Of a DNA stretch of 39,858 nt, positions 8,204 to 16,977 are shown in pieces. Both the position numbers and the translations under genes were made by a program. Position 1 is the stretch's first letter; each line of letters starts with the position of its first letter. The notes beneath the pieces are model-generated. The model worked only from the letters and a program-made list of their open reading frames with translations. It searched no databases and was not told where the DNA came from. The DNA is from JANNRA01 sp031401035 (GTDB lineage Bacteria > Desulfobacterota > Binatia > HRBIN30 > CADEER01). Location of the stretch: NCBI GenBank assembly GCA_031401035.1, contig JANNRA010000006.1:1-39858 (forward strand). The letters run 5' to 3'.

Positions 8204-9034
8204 ATGCGAGTGACACGGTACCGCGCCGGGCACGGCCTGGCAGGGCCCGACTGGGTTCTAGCGGTGGGTCGGTTCGACGGCGTGCATCTGGGGCATCGCG
8301 AGGTCCTGGGAAAGTTGTGCGCTGCCGCCGCGCAAAAGGGCGCAACGGCCGTGGTCGCTCTGCGCAAGGGGGATCCTGCGCTCATCACGTTGACCTCGCT
8401 TCGCCAGACGCTGAGCCTGCTCGCAGCGGCGGGCGTGGATCAGGTGATGTTGCTGCCCAGGAACGACCCGCGTTCCGCGTCGGCCGTCGCGCGGGGGCTC
8501 GGTGTGGGCACCGTCCTCGATGGCGATGCGCCGGAGCGCGATGAGACAGCTCGATCGCTGCAGGGAGTGGATCTCGACCGCGAGCCGGTGACGAGCGCGC
8601 GCCTGCGTGCGCTCGTCGCGACCGGGGATCTGGAGGGAGCACGGCGCGGGCTCGGGCGCTGGCACGCCGTGGACGGGCGGGTGGTGCACGGCTTCCACCG
8701 CGGTACCCCGCTCGGCATTCCGACAGCGAATCTGAGGATGCGCGGAATCGTGCTCCCGCCTGACGGGGTGTACGCCGTCCACGCGGCGGTGGGGCTGGTT
8801 CGCCTGCGGGGGGTTGCCAATATCGGCTTCAACCCGACGTTCGGCAACGCGGTGCGCACGGTGGAGACTCATCTGCTCGATTTCGACGGCGATCTCTACG
8901 GGCGTCGCCTCCAGGTCGCGTTCGTTCGTCGCTTGCGCGGGGAGCAGCGCTTCCCAACGGTCGAGGCGCTGCTGGTGCAGATCCACCGCGATGTGGCCGC
9001 GGCGCGTGCGCTGTTAGACGACGTCGATGGCTGA
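8204..9034 (+). CDS. ribF: RibF-like riboflavin kinase with degenerate FMN adenylyltransferase half
   Basis: RibF normally makes FMN and then FAD. The C-terminal riboflavin kinase domain (about 150-276) looks intact: GIPTANL, GVANIGFNPTFG, and VETHLLDFDGDLYG with the catalytic Glu. The N-terminal domain keeps GRFDGVHLGH and the TSARLR helix. It lacks the usual FxPHP segment and the DFxFG loop, and at 276 residues is shorter than most RibFs (about 310). It may therefore be only a kinase. The ATG at 8204 is chosen over an upstream GTG because it begins the family-typical N-terminus; no clear Shine-Dalgarno is visible. It overlaps rluD by eight bases. Confidence 0.85.
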   Translation: MRVTRYRAGHGLAGPDWVLAVGRFDGVHLGHREVLGKLCAAAAQKGATAVVALRKGDPALITLTSLRQTLSLLAAAGVDQVMLLPRNDPRSASAVARGLGVGTVLDGDAPERDETARSLQGVDLDREPVTSARLRALVATGDLEGARRGLGRWHAVDGRVVHGFHRGTPLGIPTANLRMRGIVLPPDGVYAVHAAVGLVRLRGVANIGFNPTFGNAVRTVETHLLDFDGDLYGRRLQVAFVRRLRGEQRFPTVEALLVQIHRDVAAARALLDDVDG

Positions 9035-10055
9035 GCCGCGGCGCTTTGCGTGGGTCATCGGTCAAGCCGAAGCCGGGCTCAGACTCGATAGGTTTCTCAC
9101 GGCCCAGGCGCTGCTCGGCACACGGTCGCAGGTGTCGCGGCTGATCACCGCCGGCCTTGTGCTGGTCGCGGGGCGGCCGGCGAAAGCCGGTGGCATCTTG
9201 AGAACCGGCGACTGCGTGAGCGCGACGACCCCGTCTGCGGTGCCGGTCCATGCAGCGGCGGAAGCGATCCCGCTCGATGTCCTGTATGAGGACGAGGTAC
9301 TGCTGGCCATCAACAAGCCGCCGGGGATGGTCGTGCACCCGGCGCCGGGGCACTGGAGCGGAACTCTCGTCAGCGCTCTGCTGTACCGCTGGCCGGAGCC
9401 TGGGGAGGGGCTCGACTCGGCACGACTCGGCATCGTGCACCGGCTCGACAAGGACACCTCGGGCGTCCTCCTCATTGCGCGGACGGCAAGTTCCCTTGCC
9501 GCCCTCGGACGGCAGTTTCGTGCTCGCGAGGTCCACAAGCAGTACCTGGCCCTCGTGGTGGGCGTGCCCAAGGCCGGCCGGGGCGTCATCGATCAGCCAA
9601 TCGGGCGGCACCCGGCGCAGCGTAAGAAGATGGCCGTGCGGCCGCAGGGGCGGCTCGCGGCCACCCGCTACGAAGTGATCGAGCGATTGGATGGATGCAG
9701 TCTCGTTCGGGCGTTCCCGGAGACCGGGCGCACACACCAGATCCGCGTCCACTTGGCTGCCATCGGCAACCCGATCGTCGGCGACCCCCTGTACGGGGGG
9801 GGGCGCGCGCCGGGCAGGAATCTCATTGGACGACAGGCATTGCATGCCGAGGCGATAGAGTTCCTGCATCCAAGCGGCGGCACGCGGATGCGCGTGGAAG
9901 CCCCCTTGGCAGAGGATTTCACATATGCTCTCGGATACTTGGGAGCGAAAATCTTGACTTCACCGGGGCCTTTCTCTAGCGTCCGGAATGCCTCCGATGG
10001 GCCGAGCGCCCCTGCGGAGACGGCTCGCTCCCGCCCGCGTCGGCCTTCCGCCTGA
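9027..10055 (+). CDS. rluD: Ribosomal large subunit pseudouridine synthase, RluD/RluC family
   Basis: Converts uridines of 23S rRNA to pseudouridine. The 342-residue product has an N-terminal S4-like RNA-binding domain (about 15-75, RLDRFLTAQ). The catalytic domain has the family motif IVHRLDKDTSG, in which Asp141 is the catalytic residue, followed by TGRTHQIRVHLA and GDPLYGG. The RluD symbol rests on architecture; RluA-family members can differ in target site. The C-terminal 35 residues are Pro/Arg/Ser-rich and family-atypical. A predicted promoter for rho lies inside its 3' end. Confidence 0.9.
   Translation: MAEPRRFAWVIGQAEAGLRLDRFLTAQALLGTRSQVSRLITAGLVLVAGRPAKAGGILRTGDCVSATTPSAVPVHAAAEAIPLDVLYEDEVLLAINKPPGMVVHPAPGHWSGTLVSALLYRWPEPGEGLDSARLGIVHRLDKDTSGVLLIARTASSLAALGRQFRAREVHKQYLALVVGVPKAGRGVIDQPIGRHPAQRKKMAVRPQGRLAATRYEVIERLDGCSLVRAFPETGRTHQIRVHLAAIGNPIVGDPLYGGGRAPGRNLIGRQALHAEAIEFLHPSGGTRMRVEAPLAEDFTYALGYLGAKILTSPGPFSSVRNASDGPSAPAETARSRPRRPSA
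9954..9982 (+). promoter_or_regulatory. Predicted sigma-70-type promoter of rho
   Basis: TTGACT at 9954-9959 and TAGCGT at 9977-9982 are 17 bases apart, inside the 3' end of rluD and 107 bases before the rho ATG. The hexamers and spacing are identical to those before tolQ, which strengthens both. A leader of about 100 bases would precede rho, room for regulation such as autogenous attenuation. Confidence 0.45.
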
Positions 10056-10089
10056 ATCCAGAACCAACCATTCACTGAGAGGACGCAGT

Positions 10090-11514
10090 ATGGCCGACGA
10101 GAGCGTCGGGAGGAACCGCCCGACGGCGGGGGGCTCGACCGACGGGCTCTCGGATCGCCGTCGACGCGAGTCGGATGGGGATAGCGCCCCCATCCTGCCG
10201 CCCCAGGTCGAGATTGGCGGAGGCGACGTCGACGGAGTCGGCGACGGCGCATCGGGCGACCACGGTCTCAACCTCAAGACCCTGAAGGCCAAGAAGATCA
10301 GCGAACTCGCGCAGATCGCCAAGAGTTTCAACGTCGAGGGCGCCTCGGCGATGCGCAAGCAGGAACTGATCTTCGCGATTCTCGGGGCGCAGACCGAGAA
10401 GAGCGGGTTGGTGTATGGCGAAGGAGTGCTGGAGACACTGCCGGATGGCTTTGGCTTCCTGCGCGCCCCCGATTACAACTATCTGCCCGGGCCTGATGAC
10501 ATTTATGTGTCGCCGAGCCAGATCCGTCGTTTCAACCTGCGGACCGGCGACGTGGTCTCTGGGCAGATCCGGCCGCCGAAAGAAGGTGAGCGGTACTTCG
10601 CCCTACTGAAGGTGGAGGCACTCAACTTCGAGGAACCGGAGCGCGCGCGCGACATCATCCTCTTCGACAACCTGACGCCGCTCTATCCTAACGAGCAGTT
10701 GCGCTTGGAGCATGATCCCGAGGAACACACGACGCGCCTGATCGACCTCTTCACTCCGATCGGCAAGGGTACCCGCGGTCTCATCGTAGCCCCGCCACGC
10801 ACGGGCAAGACCGTGATGCTGCAAAACATCGCCCACGGCATCACCCGCAACCACAAGGAAGTCGTTCTCATCGTTCTACTCATCGACGAGCGGCCCGAAG
10901 AGGTGACGGACATGCAGCGCTCCGTCGACGGTGAGGTGATCAGTTCGACCTTTGATGAGCCAGCGACCCGGCATGTTCAGGTGGCCGAGATGGTCATCGA
11001 AAAGGCCAAACGCCTGGTGGAGCACGGACGCGACGTCGTCATCCTCCTCGACAGCATCACGCGCCTGGCGCGCGCCTACAACACCGTCGTACCGCCGAGT
11101 GGCAAGATCCTGTCGGGTGGTGTCGACTCGAACGCCCTGCACAAGCCGAAGAAGTTTCTCGGCGCTGCCCGCAACATCGAGGATGGCGGCAGCCTGACCA
11201 TCCTCGGCACCGCGCTGATCGATACCGGCAGTCGAATGGACGAGGTCATTTTCGAAGAGTTCAAGGCGACTGGGAACATGGAGGTCCATCTGGACCGTCG
11301 CCTGGTCGATAAACGCACGTTTCCAGCGATCGACATCAATCGCTCCGGCACACGCAAGGAAGAACTGCTGCTCGGTCGCGATGTGACCAAGCGGATCTGG
11401 GTCCTCCGCAAGCTGTTGGCTCAACTCAACCCGGTCGAGGCCATGGAGTTCCTGGTGGACAAGGTTGAGGGGACGAAGAGCAATAGCGAGTTCCTGGAGG
11501 CAATGAACCATTGA
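10090..11514 (+). CDS. rho: Transcription termination factor Rho
   Basis: Hexameric RNA-dependent ATPase that ends transcription. The 474-residue product has a family-atypical acidic/Arg-rich N-terminal extension (about 1-58), then the Rho N-terminal domain starting LNLKTLKAKKISELAQIAK. The RNA-binding cold-shock-like domain contains DGFGFLRAPDYNYLPGPDDI. The ATPase core has Walker A APPRTGKT, Walker B VVILLDSITRLARAYN and the Q/R-loop region SGGVDSNALHKPKKFLGAAR. The ATG at 10090 has AGAGGA at good spacing; the frame is open further upstream but that stretch overlaps rluD and is unlike the family. Confidence 0.97.
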   Translation: MADESVGRNRPTAGGSTDGLSDRRRRESDGDSAPILPPQVEIGGGDVDGVGDGASGDHGLNLKTLKAKKISELAQIAKSFNVEGASAMRKQELIFAILGAQTEKSGLVYGEGVLETLPDGFGFLRAPDYNYLPGPDDIYVSPSQIRRFNLRTGDVVSGQIRPPKEGERYFALLKVEALNFEEPERARDIILFDNLTPLYPNEQLRLEHDPEEHTTRLIDLFTPIGKGTRGLIVAPPRTGKTVMLQNIAHGITRNHKEVVLIVLLIDERPEEVTDMQRSVDGEVISSTFDEPATRHVQVAEMVIEKAKRLVEHGRDVVILLDSITRLARAYNTVVPPSGKILSGGVDSNALHKPKKFLGAARNIEDGGSLTILGTALIDTGSRMDEVIFEEFKATGNMEVHLDRRLVDKRTFPAIDINRSGTRKEELLLGRDVTKRIWVLRKLLAQLNPVEAMEFLVDKVEGTKSNSEFLEAMNH

Positions 11515-11597
11515 CCGGGTGATTGGGCCGTGGTTGCCGTGGTCCGAAGAGTTCTGCTAAGCGTACGGGTCACCCCACGGATTGCGAGGAGCACGGA

Positions 11598-12380
11598 ATG
11601 GCGGAAGTCAGCATGAAGCAGCTCCTGGAGGCCGGCGTCCATTTCGGCCACCAGACGAGCCGCTGGAACCCGAAGATGAAGCCGTACATCTTCGGGGCGC
11701 GCAACGGCATCTACATCGTCGACCTGCAGCAGACGGTTAAGCTCCTGCAGGACGCCTACAACTACGTGCGCGACCTTTCCGCCAGCGGCGGCACGATCCT
11801 GTTCGTGGGCACCAAGAAGCAAGCGCAGGACGCCATCCGGGAAGAAGCGGAGCGCAGCGGCGCCTACTATGTCAGCAACCGCTGGCTGGGCGGCACCCTG
11901 ACGAACTTCCAGACCGTCAAGCAGAGCGTCGATCGGCTGCGCAAGCTCGATGAAATGCTCGAGGACTCGTCGCAGACCGAGGGGCTCAAGAAGCGCGAGT
12001 TGCTTGAGCTGAGCCGTGAACGGGACAAGCTCGTCCATACGCTCGGCGGTATCAGGACGATGCGCAAGTTGCCGGACGCGCTCTTCATCATTGATACCAT
12101 CAAGGAAGAAATCGCTGTCAAAGAGGCGAAAAAACTTGGCATTCCTGTCGTGGCCGTCGTCGATACGAACTGCGACCCAGACCTCATCGCGCATCGGATC
12201 CCGGGCAATGACGACGCGATTCGCGCCATCCGTCTCTTCTGCACTGCGATGGGCGATGCCGTGATTGACGGGCGCTCGCAGCACGAAGAGCGGGTGAAGG
12301 GCGGTGAGGTGGGGGATCCGACGGAGCCCCAGCCCGGCCAGGAGGTCGTGTCCGAGGGCGCAGAAGGGGCCGTGGCATGA
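11598..12380 (+). CDS. rpsB: 30S ribosomal protein S2
   Basis: Small-subunit ribosomal protein. The 260-residue product has the two S2 signatures near VHFGHQTSRWNPKMKPYIFG and PDLIAHRIPGNDDAIRAIRL. The ATG at 11598 is preceded by GAGGAG; the frame extends upstream without family similarity. The acidic C-terminal tail (about 235-260) is variable in S2 proteins. The gene order rpsB-tsf-pyrH-frr is widely conserved, and tsf overlaps the stop by four bases. The 83 bases between rho and rpsB hold a weak promoter-like pair (TTGCCG at 11534, TAAGCG at 11558). Confidence 0.98.
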   Translation: MAEVSMKQLLEAGVHFGHQTSRWNPKMKPYIFGARNGIYIVDLQQTVKLLQDAYNYVRDLSASGGTILFVGTKKQAQDAIREEAERSGAYYVSNRWLGGTLTNFQTVKQSVDRLRKLDEMLEDSSQTEGLKKRELLELSRERDKLVHTLGGIRTMRKLPDALFIIDTIKEEIAVKEAKKLGIPVVAVVDTNCDPDLIAHRIPGNDDAIRAIRLFCTAMGDAVIDGRSQHEERVKGGEVGDPTEPQPGQEVVSEGAEGAVA

Positions 12381-12988
12381 GCGAGGTGCGCGCAACGGCG
12401 GTCCGGGACCTGCGCGAACGGACCGGCGCCGGCATGATGGATTGCAAGAAGGCGCTCTCGGAGGTGCAGGGGGACATCGATAAAGCGGTGGTCTACCTGC
12501 GCGAGAAGGGCCTCGCCGCTGCGGCCAAGCGTGCCGGACGGACGGCCGCCGACGGCCTCGTCGAATCGTACATTCATGCTGGGGGAAAGATTGGCGTCCT
12601 GATTGAGGTCAACTGCGAGACGGACTTTGTCGCCCGCACGGACGATTTCCATTCCCTGGTGCGTGATCTGGCGATGCAGGTGGCCGCCGCGAACCCCCGC
12701 TACGTACGACGCGAGGAAGTACCGGCGGAAGTCGTGGAGCAAGAACGGGCCATCTACGTGGCTCAAGCGACGAGCAGCGGCAAGCCGCCGGCAGTCATCG
12801 AGAAGATGGTGGCGGGCAAGGTCGAGAAGTTCTACGCGGATACCTGCCTGCTGGAGCAGGCATTCGTGAAAGAACCCGACAAGGGAGTGGCGCAGCTCGT
12901 TTCTGACGCAGTGTCGAAGCTGGGCGAGAACGTAGTCGTGCGGCGCTTTGCGCGATTCCAGCTCGGCGAGCAGTCCGTCGACAACTGA
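12377..12988 (+). CDS. tsf: Elongation factor Ts, short form
   Basis: Exchanges GDP for GTP on EF-Tu. The 203-residue product has the N-terminal UBA-like domain with the signature LRERTGAGMMDCKKALSE, a core with NCETDFVARTDDF, and the C-terminal KFYADTCLLEQAFVK. At 203 residues it is the compact type (as in Thermus), lacking one of the two core repeats found in the roughly 280-residue E. coli protein. It is translationally coupled to rpsB through an ATGA overlap. Confidence 0.97.
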   Translation: MSEVRATAVRDLRERTGAGMMDCKKALSEVQGDIDKAVVYLREKGLAAAAKRAGRTAADGLVESYIHAGGKIGVLIEVNCETDFVARTDDFHSLVRDLAMQVAAANPRYVRREEVPAEVVEQERAIYVAQATSSGKPPAVIEKMVAGKVEKFYADTCLLEQAFVKEPDKGVAQLVSDAVSKLGENVVVRRFARFQLGEQSVDN

Positions 12989-12995
12989 GGCGTCG

Positions 12996-13751
12996 ATGGG
13001 CGCGCAGGAAGAGGTCGGTCCGACGGGACGTGAACCGGCCCGCGGTCTGCGCTTCCGGCGCGTGCTCCTGAAGCTGAGCGGCGAGGCCCTCATGGGGGAC
13101 TCGGCCTTTGGAATCGACAGTAAGGTTCTGCAGTCGATCGCCGGCGAGATTCGCGACGTGGCGGCGCTCGGACTTGAGTTGGCCCTCGTCATCGGGGGAG
13201 GAAACATCTTTCGCGGCGTCAGCGTCGCGACGCATGGGACTGATCGCGCCACGGCCGACTACATGGGGATGCTGGCGACGGTGATAAACGCCTTGGCCCT
13301 GCAGGACGCGCTCGAACGCCACGGAATTCCGACCCGTGTCATGTCGGCGATCGAGATTCGCCAGATTGCTGAGCAGTACATCCGTCGCCGCGCGATGCGC
13401 CATCTCGAAAAGGGCCGCATCGTGATCTTCGCCGCCGGGACGGGGAATCCCTTCTTCTCGACCGATACGGCAGCCAGCTTGCGCGCTGCGGAGATCGGTG
13501 CCGAGATCATCCTCAAGGCGACCAAAGTCGACGGCGTGTACAGCGCCGATCCGAAGATTCATGCTGACGCGACGAGGTTCTCCGAGTTGAGCTACAAAGA
13601 GTTCCTTAGCCAGGGGCTCAAGGTGATGGACGCCACCGCCGTCACGCTCTGCATGGAGAATTCCCTGCCGATCATGGTCTTCAACATGACCGTCGGCGGC
13701 AACATCCGCCGCGCGGTGAGTGGCGAGACGATCGGGACGTTAGTGCACTGA
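12996..13751 (+). CDS. pyrH: Uridylate kinase (UMP kinase)
   Basis: Phosphorylates UMP to UDP, the committed step to UTP and CTP. The 251-residue product is an amino-acid-kinase fold with RVLLKLSGEALMG, the glycine-rich VIGGGNIFRG, and GTGNPFFSTDTAA, which shapes the UMP site. The ATG at 12996 has GAGG upstream and yields a short extra N-terminus of about 20 residues before the conserved core. It sits seven bases after tsf; frr starts in a TGATG overlap at its stop. Confidence 0.98.
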   Translation: MGAQEEVGPTGREPARGLRFRRVLLKLSGEALMGDSAFGIDSKVLQSIAGEIRDVAALGLELALVIGGGNIFRGVSVATHGTDRATADYMGMLATVINALALQDALERHGIPTRVMSAIEIRQIAEQYIRRRAMRHLEKGRIVIFAAGTGNPFFSTDTAASLRAAEIGAEIILKATKVDGVYSADPKIHADATRFSELSYKEFLSQGLKVMDATAVTLCMENSLPIMVFNMTVGGNIRRAVSGETIGTLVH

Positions 13752-14314
13752 TGGCGGCAACGGAGGAGGTACTCAGCGACCTACGGCGCGAGATGGACGA
13801 GACGCATACCGCAATGCGGCGCGAGCTGACGCGTTCGCGCACCGGACGGGCATCGACCAGCCTGCTCGAGGGCATCGTCGTCGAGTACTATGGAGCCAAG
13901 ACGCCGCTCAATCAGTTGGCGAGCCTATCTGCTCCCGAGCCGCGGCTGCTCGTCATCCAGCCCTACGATCGCGGGGCCATCACCGAAATCGAACGCGCGA
14001 TCATGCAGTCCGACCTTGGACTGATGCCGCAGAACGACGGCAAGCTGGTACGGGTGCCGATTCCTGAGCTGACAGAAGAGCGCCGACGCGACTTGGTCAA
14101 ACATGTCCGCAAAGTCGCGGAAGAGTATCGGGTCTCTTTGCGCAGCCACCGACGCGACGCCAACGACCTTCTTAAGGAACTCGAGAAGGATGGCGATATT
14201 ACCGAGGATGATCTGCGCCGGGCACAGGAAAAGACCCAGGAGTTGACGAAGGAGTCTACCGATCGCCTCGAGAAGATCCTCAAGGCGAAGGAAGACGAAA
14301 TCATGGAGGTCTAG
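13751..14314 (+). CDS. frr: Ribosome recycling factor
   Basis: With EF-G, splits post-termination ribosomes. The 187-residue product has the expected tRNA-mimic sequence: RTGRASTSLLEGIVVEYYG, the middle LNQLASLSAPEPRLLVIQPYD, and the helical C-terminus with VRVPIPELTEERRRDLVK. Length and start (ATG overlapping the pyrH stop by one base) are normal. Confidence 0.98.
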   Translation: MAATEEVLSDLRREMDETHTAMRRELTRSRTGRASTSLLEGIVVEYYGAKTPLNQLASLSAPEPRLLVIQPYDRGAITEIERAIMQSDLGLMPQNDGKLVRVPIPELTEERRRDLVKHVRKVAEEYRVSLRSHRRDANDLLKELEKDGDITEDDLRRAQEKTQELTKESTDRLEKILKAKEDEIMEV

Positions 14315-14318
14315 CGGG

Positions 14319-15092
14319 GTGGCGGCATTGGACACCTCCGACCTCGATCTGTCGCGCCTGCCGCGTCACGTTGCCGTGATCATGGACGGCAATGGGCGAT
14401 GGGCACAACGCCGCCAATTGTCACGCATCCAGGGGCACCGGCGCGGCAAAGAGTCGGTCCGCGCCGTTGTCGAGGCGGCGCGGCGCATCGGCATTCCGTA
14501 CCTGAGCCTGTTCGCCTTCTCCACCGAGAATTGGCAGCGGCCGGCGCGTGAGGTCACAGCCCTCATGGCGCTGCTGCGGCGCTACCTGCGGACCGAAGTC
14601 GGGCGGCTGATGAAGAACGAGGTGCGGGTGCTGGCGATCGGCGACTTGTCTCGGCTGTCCGCTGCGGTGCGCGCGGAACTCGAGCACGTCGTCGCACTGA
14701 CCCAGGACAATCGGCGTCTCACCGTAGGGTTGTGCGTCAGCTATGGCGGGCGCGAAGATCTCATCGAAGCGGCCCGCCGTCTCGCGCGCGCAGCACGTGA
14801 CGGGCGCCTCGACCCGGAATCGATCGATGCCGATGCCGTGGCGGGCGCGTTGGGAACGGTCGACCTACCTGATCCCGACCTGCTGATCCGCACCAGTGGC
14901 GAGATGCGGCTGTCGAACTTCTACCTGTGGCAGCTTGCTTACACCGAGTTGTACATGACCGAAACGCTCTGGCCGGACTTTGGCGAAGAAGCGTTTCTGG
15001 AGGCTTTGCGGCACTATCAGCAACGCGAGCGGCGATTCGGGCTGACCCCCGAGCAGCGCCAGGAGCGGGGGCGCGCGGGTGCTGCGGGCTAG
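14319..15092 (+). CDS. uppS: Undecaprenyl diphosphate synthase (cis-prenyltransferase)
   Basis: Builds the C55 lipid carrier for peptidoglycan and O-antigen by adding isopentenyl units. The 257-residue product has the family motifs in order: HVAVIMDGNGRWA with catalytic Asp23, FAFSTENWQRP, VSYGGREDLIEAA, and DLLIRTSGEMRLSNFYLWQ. It starts at a GTG four bases after frr. The last 14 bases overlap the cdsA start. The short Arg/Gly-rich tail is ordinary. Confidence 0.97.
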   Translation: MAALDTSDLDLSRLPRHVAVIMDGNGRWAQRRQLSRIQGHRRGKESVRAVVEAARRIGIPYLSLFAFSTENWQRPAREVTALMALLRRYLRTEVGRLMKNEVRVLAIGDLSRLSAAVRAELEHVVALTQDNRRLTVGLCVSYGGREDLIEAARRLARAARDGRLDPESIDADAVAGALGTVDLPDPDLLIRTSGEMRLSNFYLWQLAYTELYMTETLWPDFGEEAFLEALRHYQQRERRFGLTPEQRQERGRAGAAG

Positions 15093-15903
15093 GCTTGCGA
15101 CGGCCGCTGTCGCGATCCCACTGTTGTTGGCGCTCGTTTTCTTCGCGCCGGCATGGGTGTGGGGGGCGGTGGTGGTGGTGCTCTCCCTGTTGGCGCTGGC
15201 CGAATATCTGGGGCTCGCGTTGCCCGACCAGCGGGGGGCGCGCATCGTCGGCTGGACCGGCGGCGTCGCCGTGCTGGCGGGCGCGATGAGTGCGCCGCGG
15301 CCGGGTATCTGGCTCGCAGCGGCAGCTTCTGCCTTGCTCCCACTCGTGCTCAGTTACGTCGTCTTGGCGCGGCGCGACCTTGAACGGGGACTGACCGACG
15401 CGGGGCTCGTTCTGATCGGAGTGCTGTACATCGGACTACTCCTTCCTCACTTCTATTGGTTGCGCGATCTCCCCGACGGGGCCCGGTGGGTCACCTTCGT
15501 GATCGCCATCGTCATGGCCGGCGACACGGGTGGATATTTCATCGGCCACGCCTTCGGGCGCCACAAGCTCATTCCCGGTGTCAGTCCAGGCAAGACCGTT
15601 GAGGGAGCTATCGGAATCGTTGCCGCCAGCTTGCTCGGGGCGGCGGTAGCCAAGATGCTCTTGCTCCCAGACCACGCGTGGGGCGAGATTCTCCCGCTGG
15701 CCGCGGCGATGGCCGTGCTGGGACAACTTGGCGATCTCGGCGAATCCGCAATGAAGCGCTCGTTCGGAGCCAAGGAATCGGGGGCGATATTCCCCGGTCA
15801 CGGTGGCGTCCTCGACCGCATCGACAGCCTCCTCTTTCCGGTCGCCCTCGTGTACTACTACTTGATCGCGACCGGCTCGGCTGCTTCGATCATCCCATGC
15901 TGA
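15079..15903 (+). CDS. cdsA: Phosphatidate cytidylyltransferase (CDP-diglyceride synthase)
   Basis: Converts phosphatidic acid and CTP to CDP-diacylglycerol in the inner membrane, feeding pssA downstream. The 274-residue product is almost entirely hydrophobic helices. It has the central GDTGGYFIGHAFGRHKL and SPGKTVEGAIG segments and the C-terminal family signature SAMKRSFGAKESGAIFPGHG followed by GVLDRIDS. The GTG start overlaps uppS. It overlaps rseP by seven bases. dxr, commonly between cdsA and rseP, is absent. Confidence 0.96.
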   Translation: MLRARLATAAVAIPLLLALVFFAPAWVWGAVVVVLSLLALAEYLGLALPDQRGARIVGWTGGVAVLAGAMSAPRPGIWLAAAASALLPLVLSYVVLARRDLERGLTDAGLVLIGVLYIGLLLPHFYWLRDLPDGARWVTFVIAIVMAGDTGGYFIGHAFGRHKLIPGVSPGKTVEGAIGIVAASLLGAAVAKMLLLPDHAWGEILPLAAAMAVLGQLGDLGESAMKRSFGAKESGAIFPGHGGVLDRIDSLLFPVALVYYYLIATGSAASIIPC

Positions 15904-16970
15904 TTACCATTTTCGCCGGCGTTATCGCCCTCGGCGTCCTGATCGTCGTGCATGAGTGCGGCCATTTCCTCGTCGCGAAATGGGCGGGCGTTGGCGTACT
16001 CAAGTTCTCCGTCGGGTTTGGGCCGACGCTGCTTGGTCGCACGATAGGTGGCACCGAGTACGTGCTTGGTGCGATTCCGCTCGGCGGCTACGTCAAGATG
16101 GCGGGTGAGGATCCGGACGCCAGCGAGCCCGTCGACCCGCGCATCTCGTTCTCCCACCAGTCGGTCTGGAAGCGCATCGCGATCGTCTCGGCAGGACCGG
16201 CGTTCAACCTCCTGTTCGCATTCCTTGCGTTTACGATGATTCTGCTCGTCTACGGCCAACGGGTGCCAAGCGTCAACGCGAAGGTGGAAGATGTCACGCC
16301 CGACATGCCGGCGGCGCGCGCGGGGCTGCGCAGCGGTGACGTGGTCACCGCATTGGGCGGCGCGCCGATCGCCGATTGGGACGCGCTCTCCGCCGCGATC
16401 CGCGGCAGCGGCGGGGCGCCGGTCGTCCTCACCGTCCGACGCGGTGACGCCACCGAGCAACTTACCGTGGTGCCCGAAGCGAAAGAGGACAAGAACATTT
16501 TCGGTGAGGTGGTTGGGCAAGCGTATCTCATCGGCATCGAGCGCGGTTTGGATCAAGTGAACGTCGGCCCGGTCGAGGCGGTGACCGGTGGGGCCCGGCA
16601 GACGGTATGGTGGATACAGACCCTGGCGATGAGCGTCGTGAAGATGGTGCAGGGGCGCATCTCGTCGGATGACATCGGCGGCCCGTTGCTGATCTTTCAG
16701 GCCGCCGGGCAGCAGGCGCAGAAGGGCTTCGAATCGCTGCTGGGCTTCATGGCGGTTATCAGCATCAACCTCGGCGTCCTCAATCTCCTGCCGATTCCGA
16801 TCCTTGACGGCGGGCATCTCCTGTTCTTCGCGCTGGAGATCATCATGCGCCGCCCGCTTGATCTGCGGCATCGCGAAATTGCCCAGCAGGTAGGGTTGGC
16901 GCTCCTGCTCGGCCTGATGGGATTCGCGTTTTACAACGACATCCTGCGCGTCATTCGCGGCTGGGGCTGA
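15897..16970 (+). CDS. rseP: RIP site-2 metalloprotease RseP
   Basis: Intramembrane zinc protease that cuts anti-sigma factors and remnant signal peptides. The 357-residue product has the zinc motif HECGH (residues 19-23) in the first helix and a PDZ domain (about 120-205, with ARAGLRSGDVVTALGG). The second membrane motif is NLLPIPILDGGHLLF, where Asp completes the zinc site. It has a single PDZ domain, whereas E. coli RseP has two. The start is the ATG at 15897, seven bases inside cdsA; the upstream open frame is a cdsA shadow. Confidence 0.95.
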   Translation: MLITIFAGVIALGVLIVVHECGHFLVAKWAGVGVLKFSVGFGPTLLGRTIGGTEYVLGAIPLGGYVKMAGEDPDASEPVDPRISFSHQSVWKRIAIVSAGPAFNLLFAFLAFTMILLVYGQRVPSVNAKVEDVTPDMPAARAGLRSGDVVTALGGAPIADWDALSAAIRGSGGAPVVLTVRRGDATEQLTVVPEAKEDKNIFGEVVGQAYLIGIERGLDQVNVGPVEAVTGGARQTVWWIQTLAMSVVKMVQGRISSDDIGGPLLIFQAAGQQAQKGFESLLGFMAVISINLGVLNLLPIPILDGGHLLFFALEIIMRRPLDLRHREIAQQVGLALLLGLMGFAFYNDILRVIRGWG

Positions 16971-16977
16971 CACCGGG

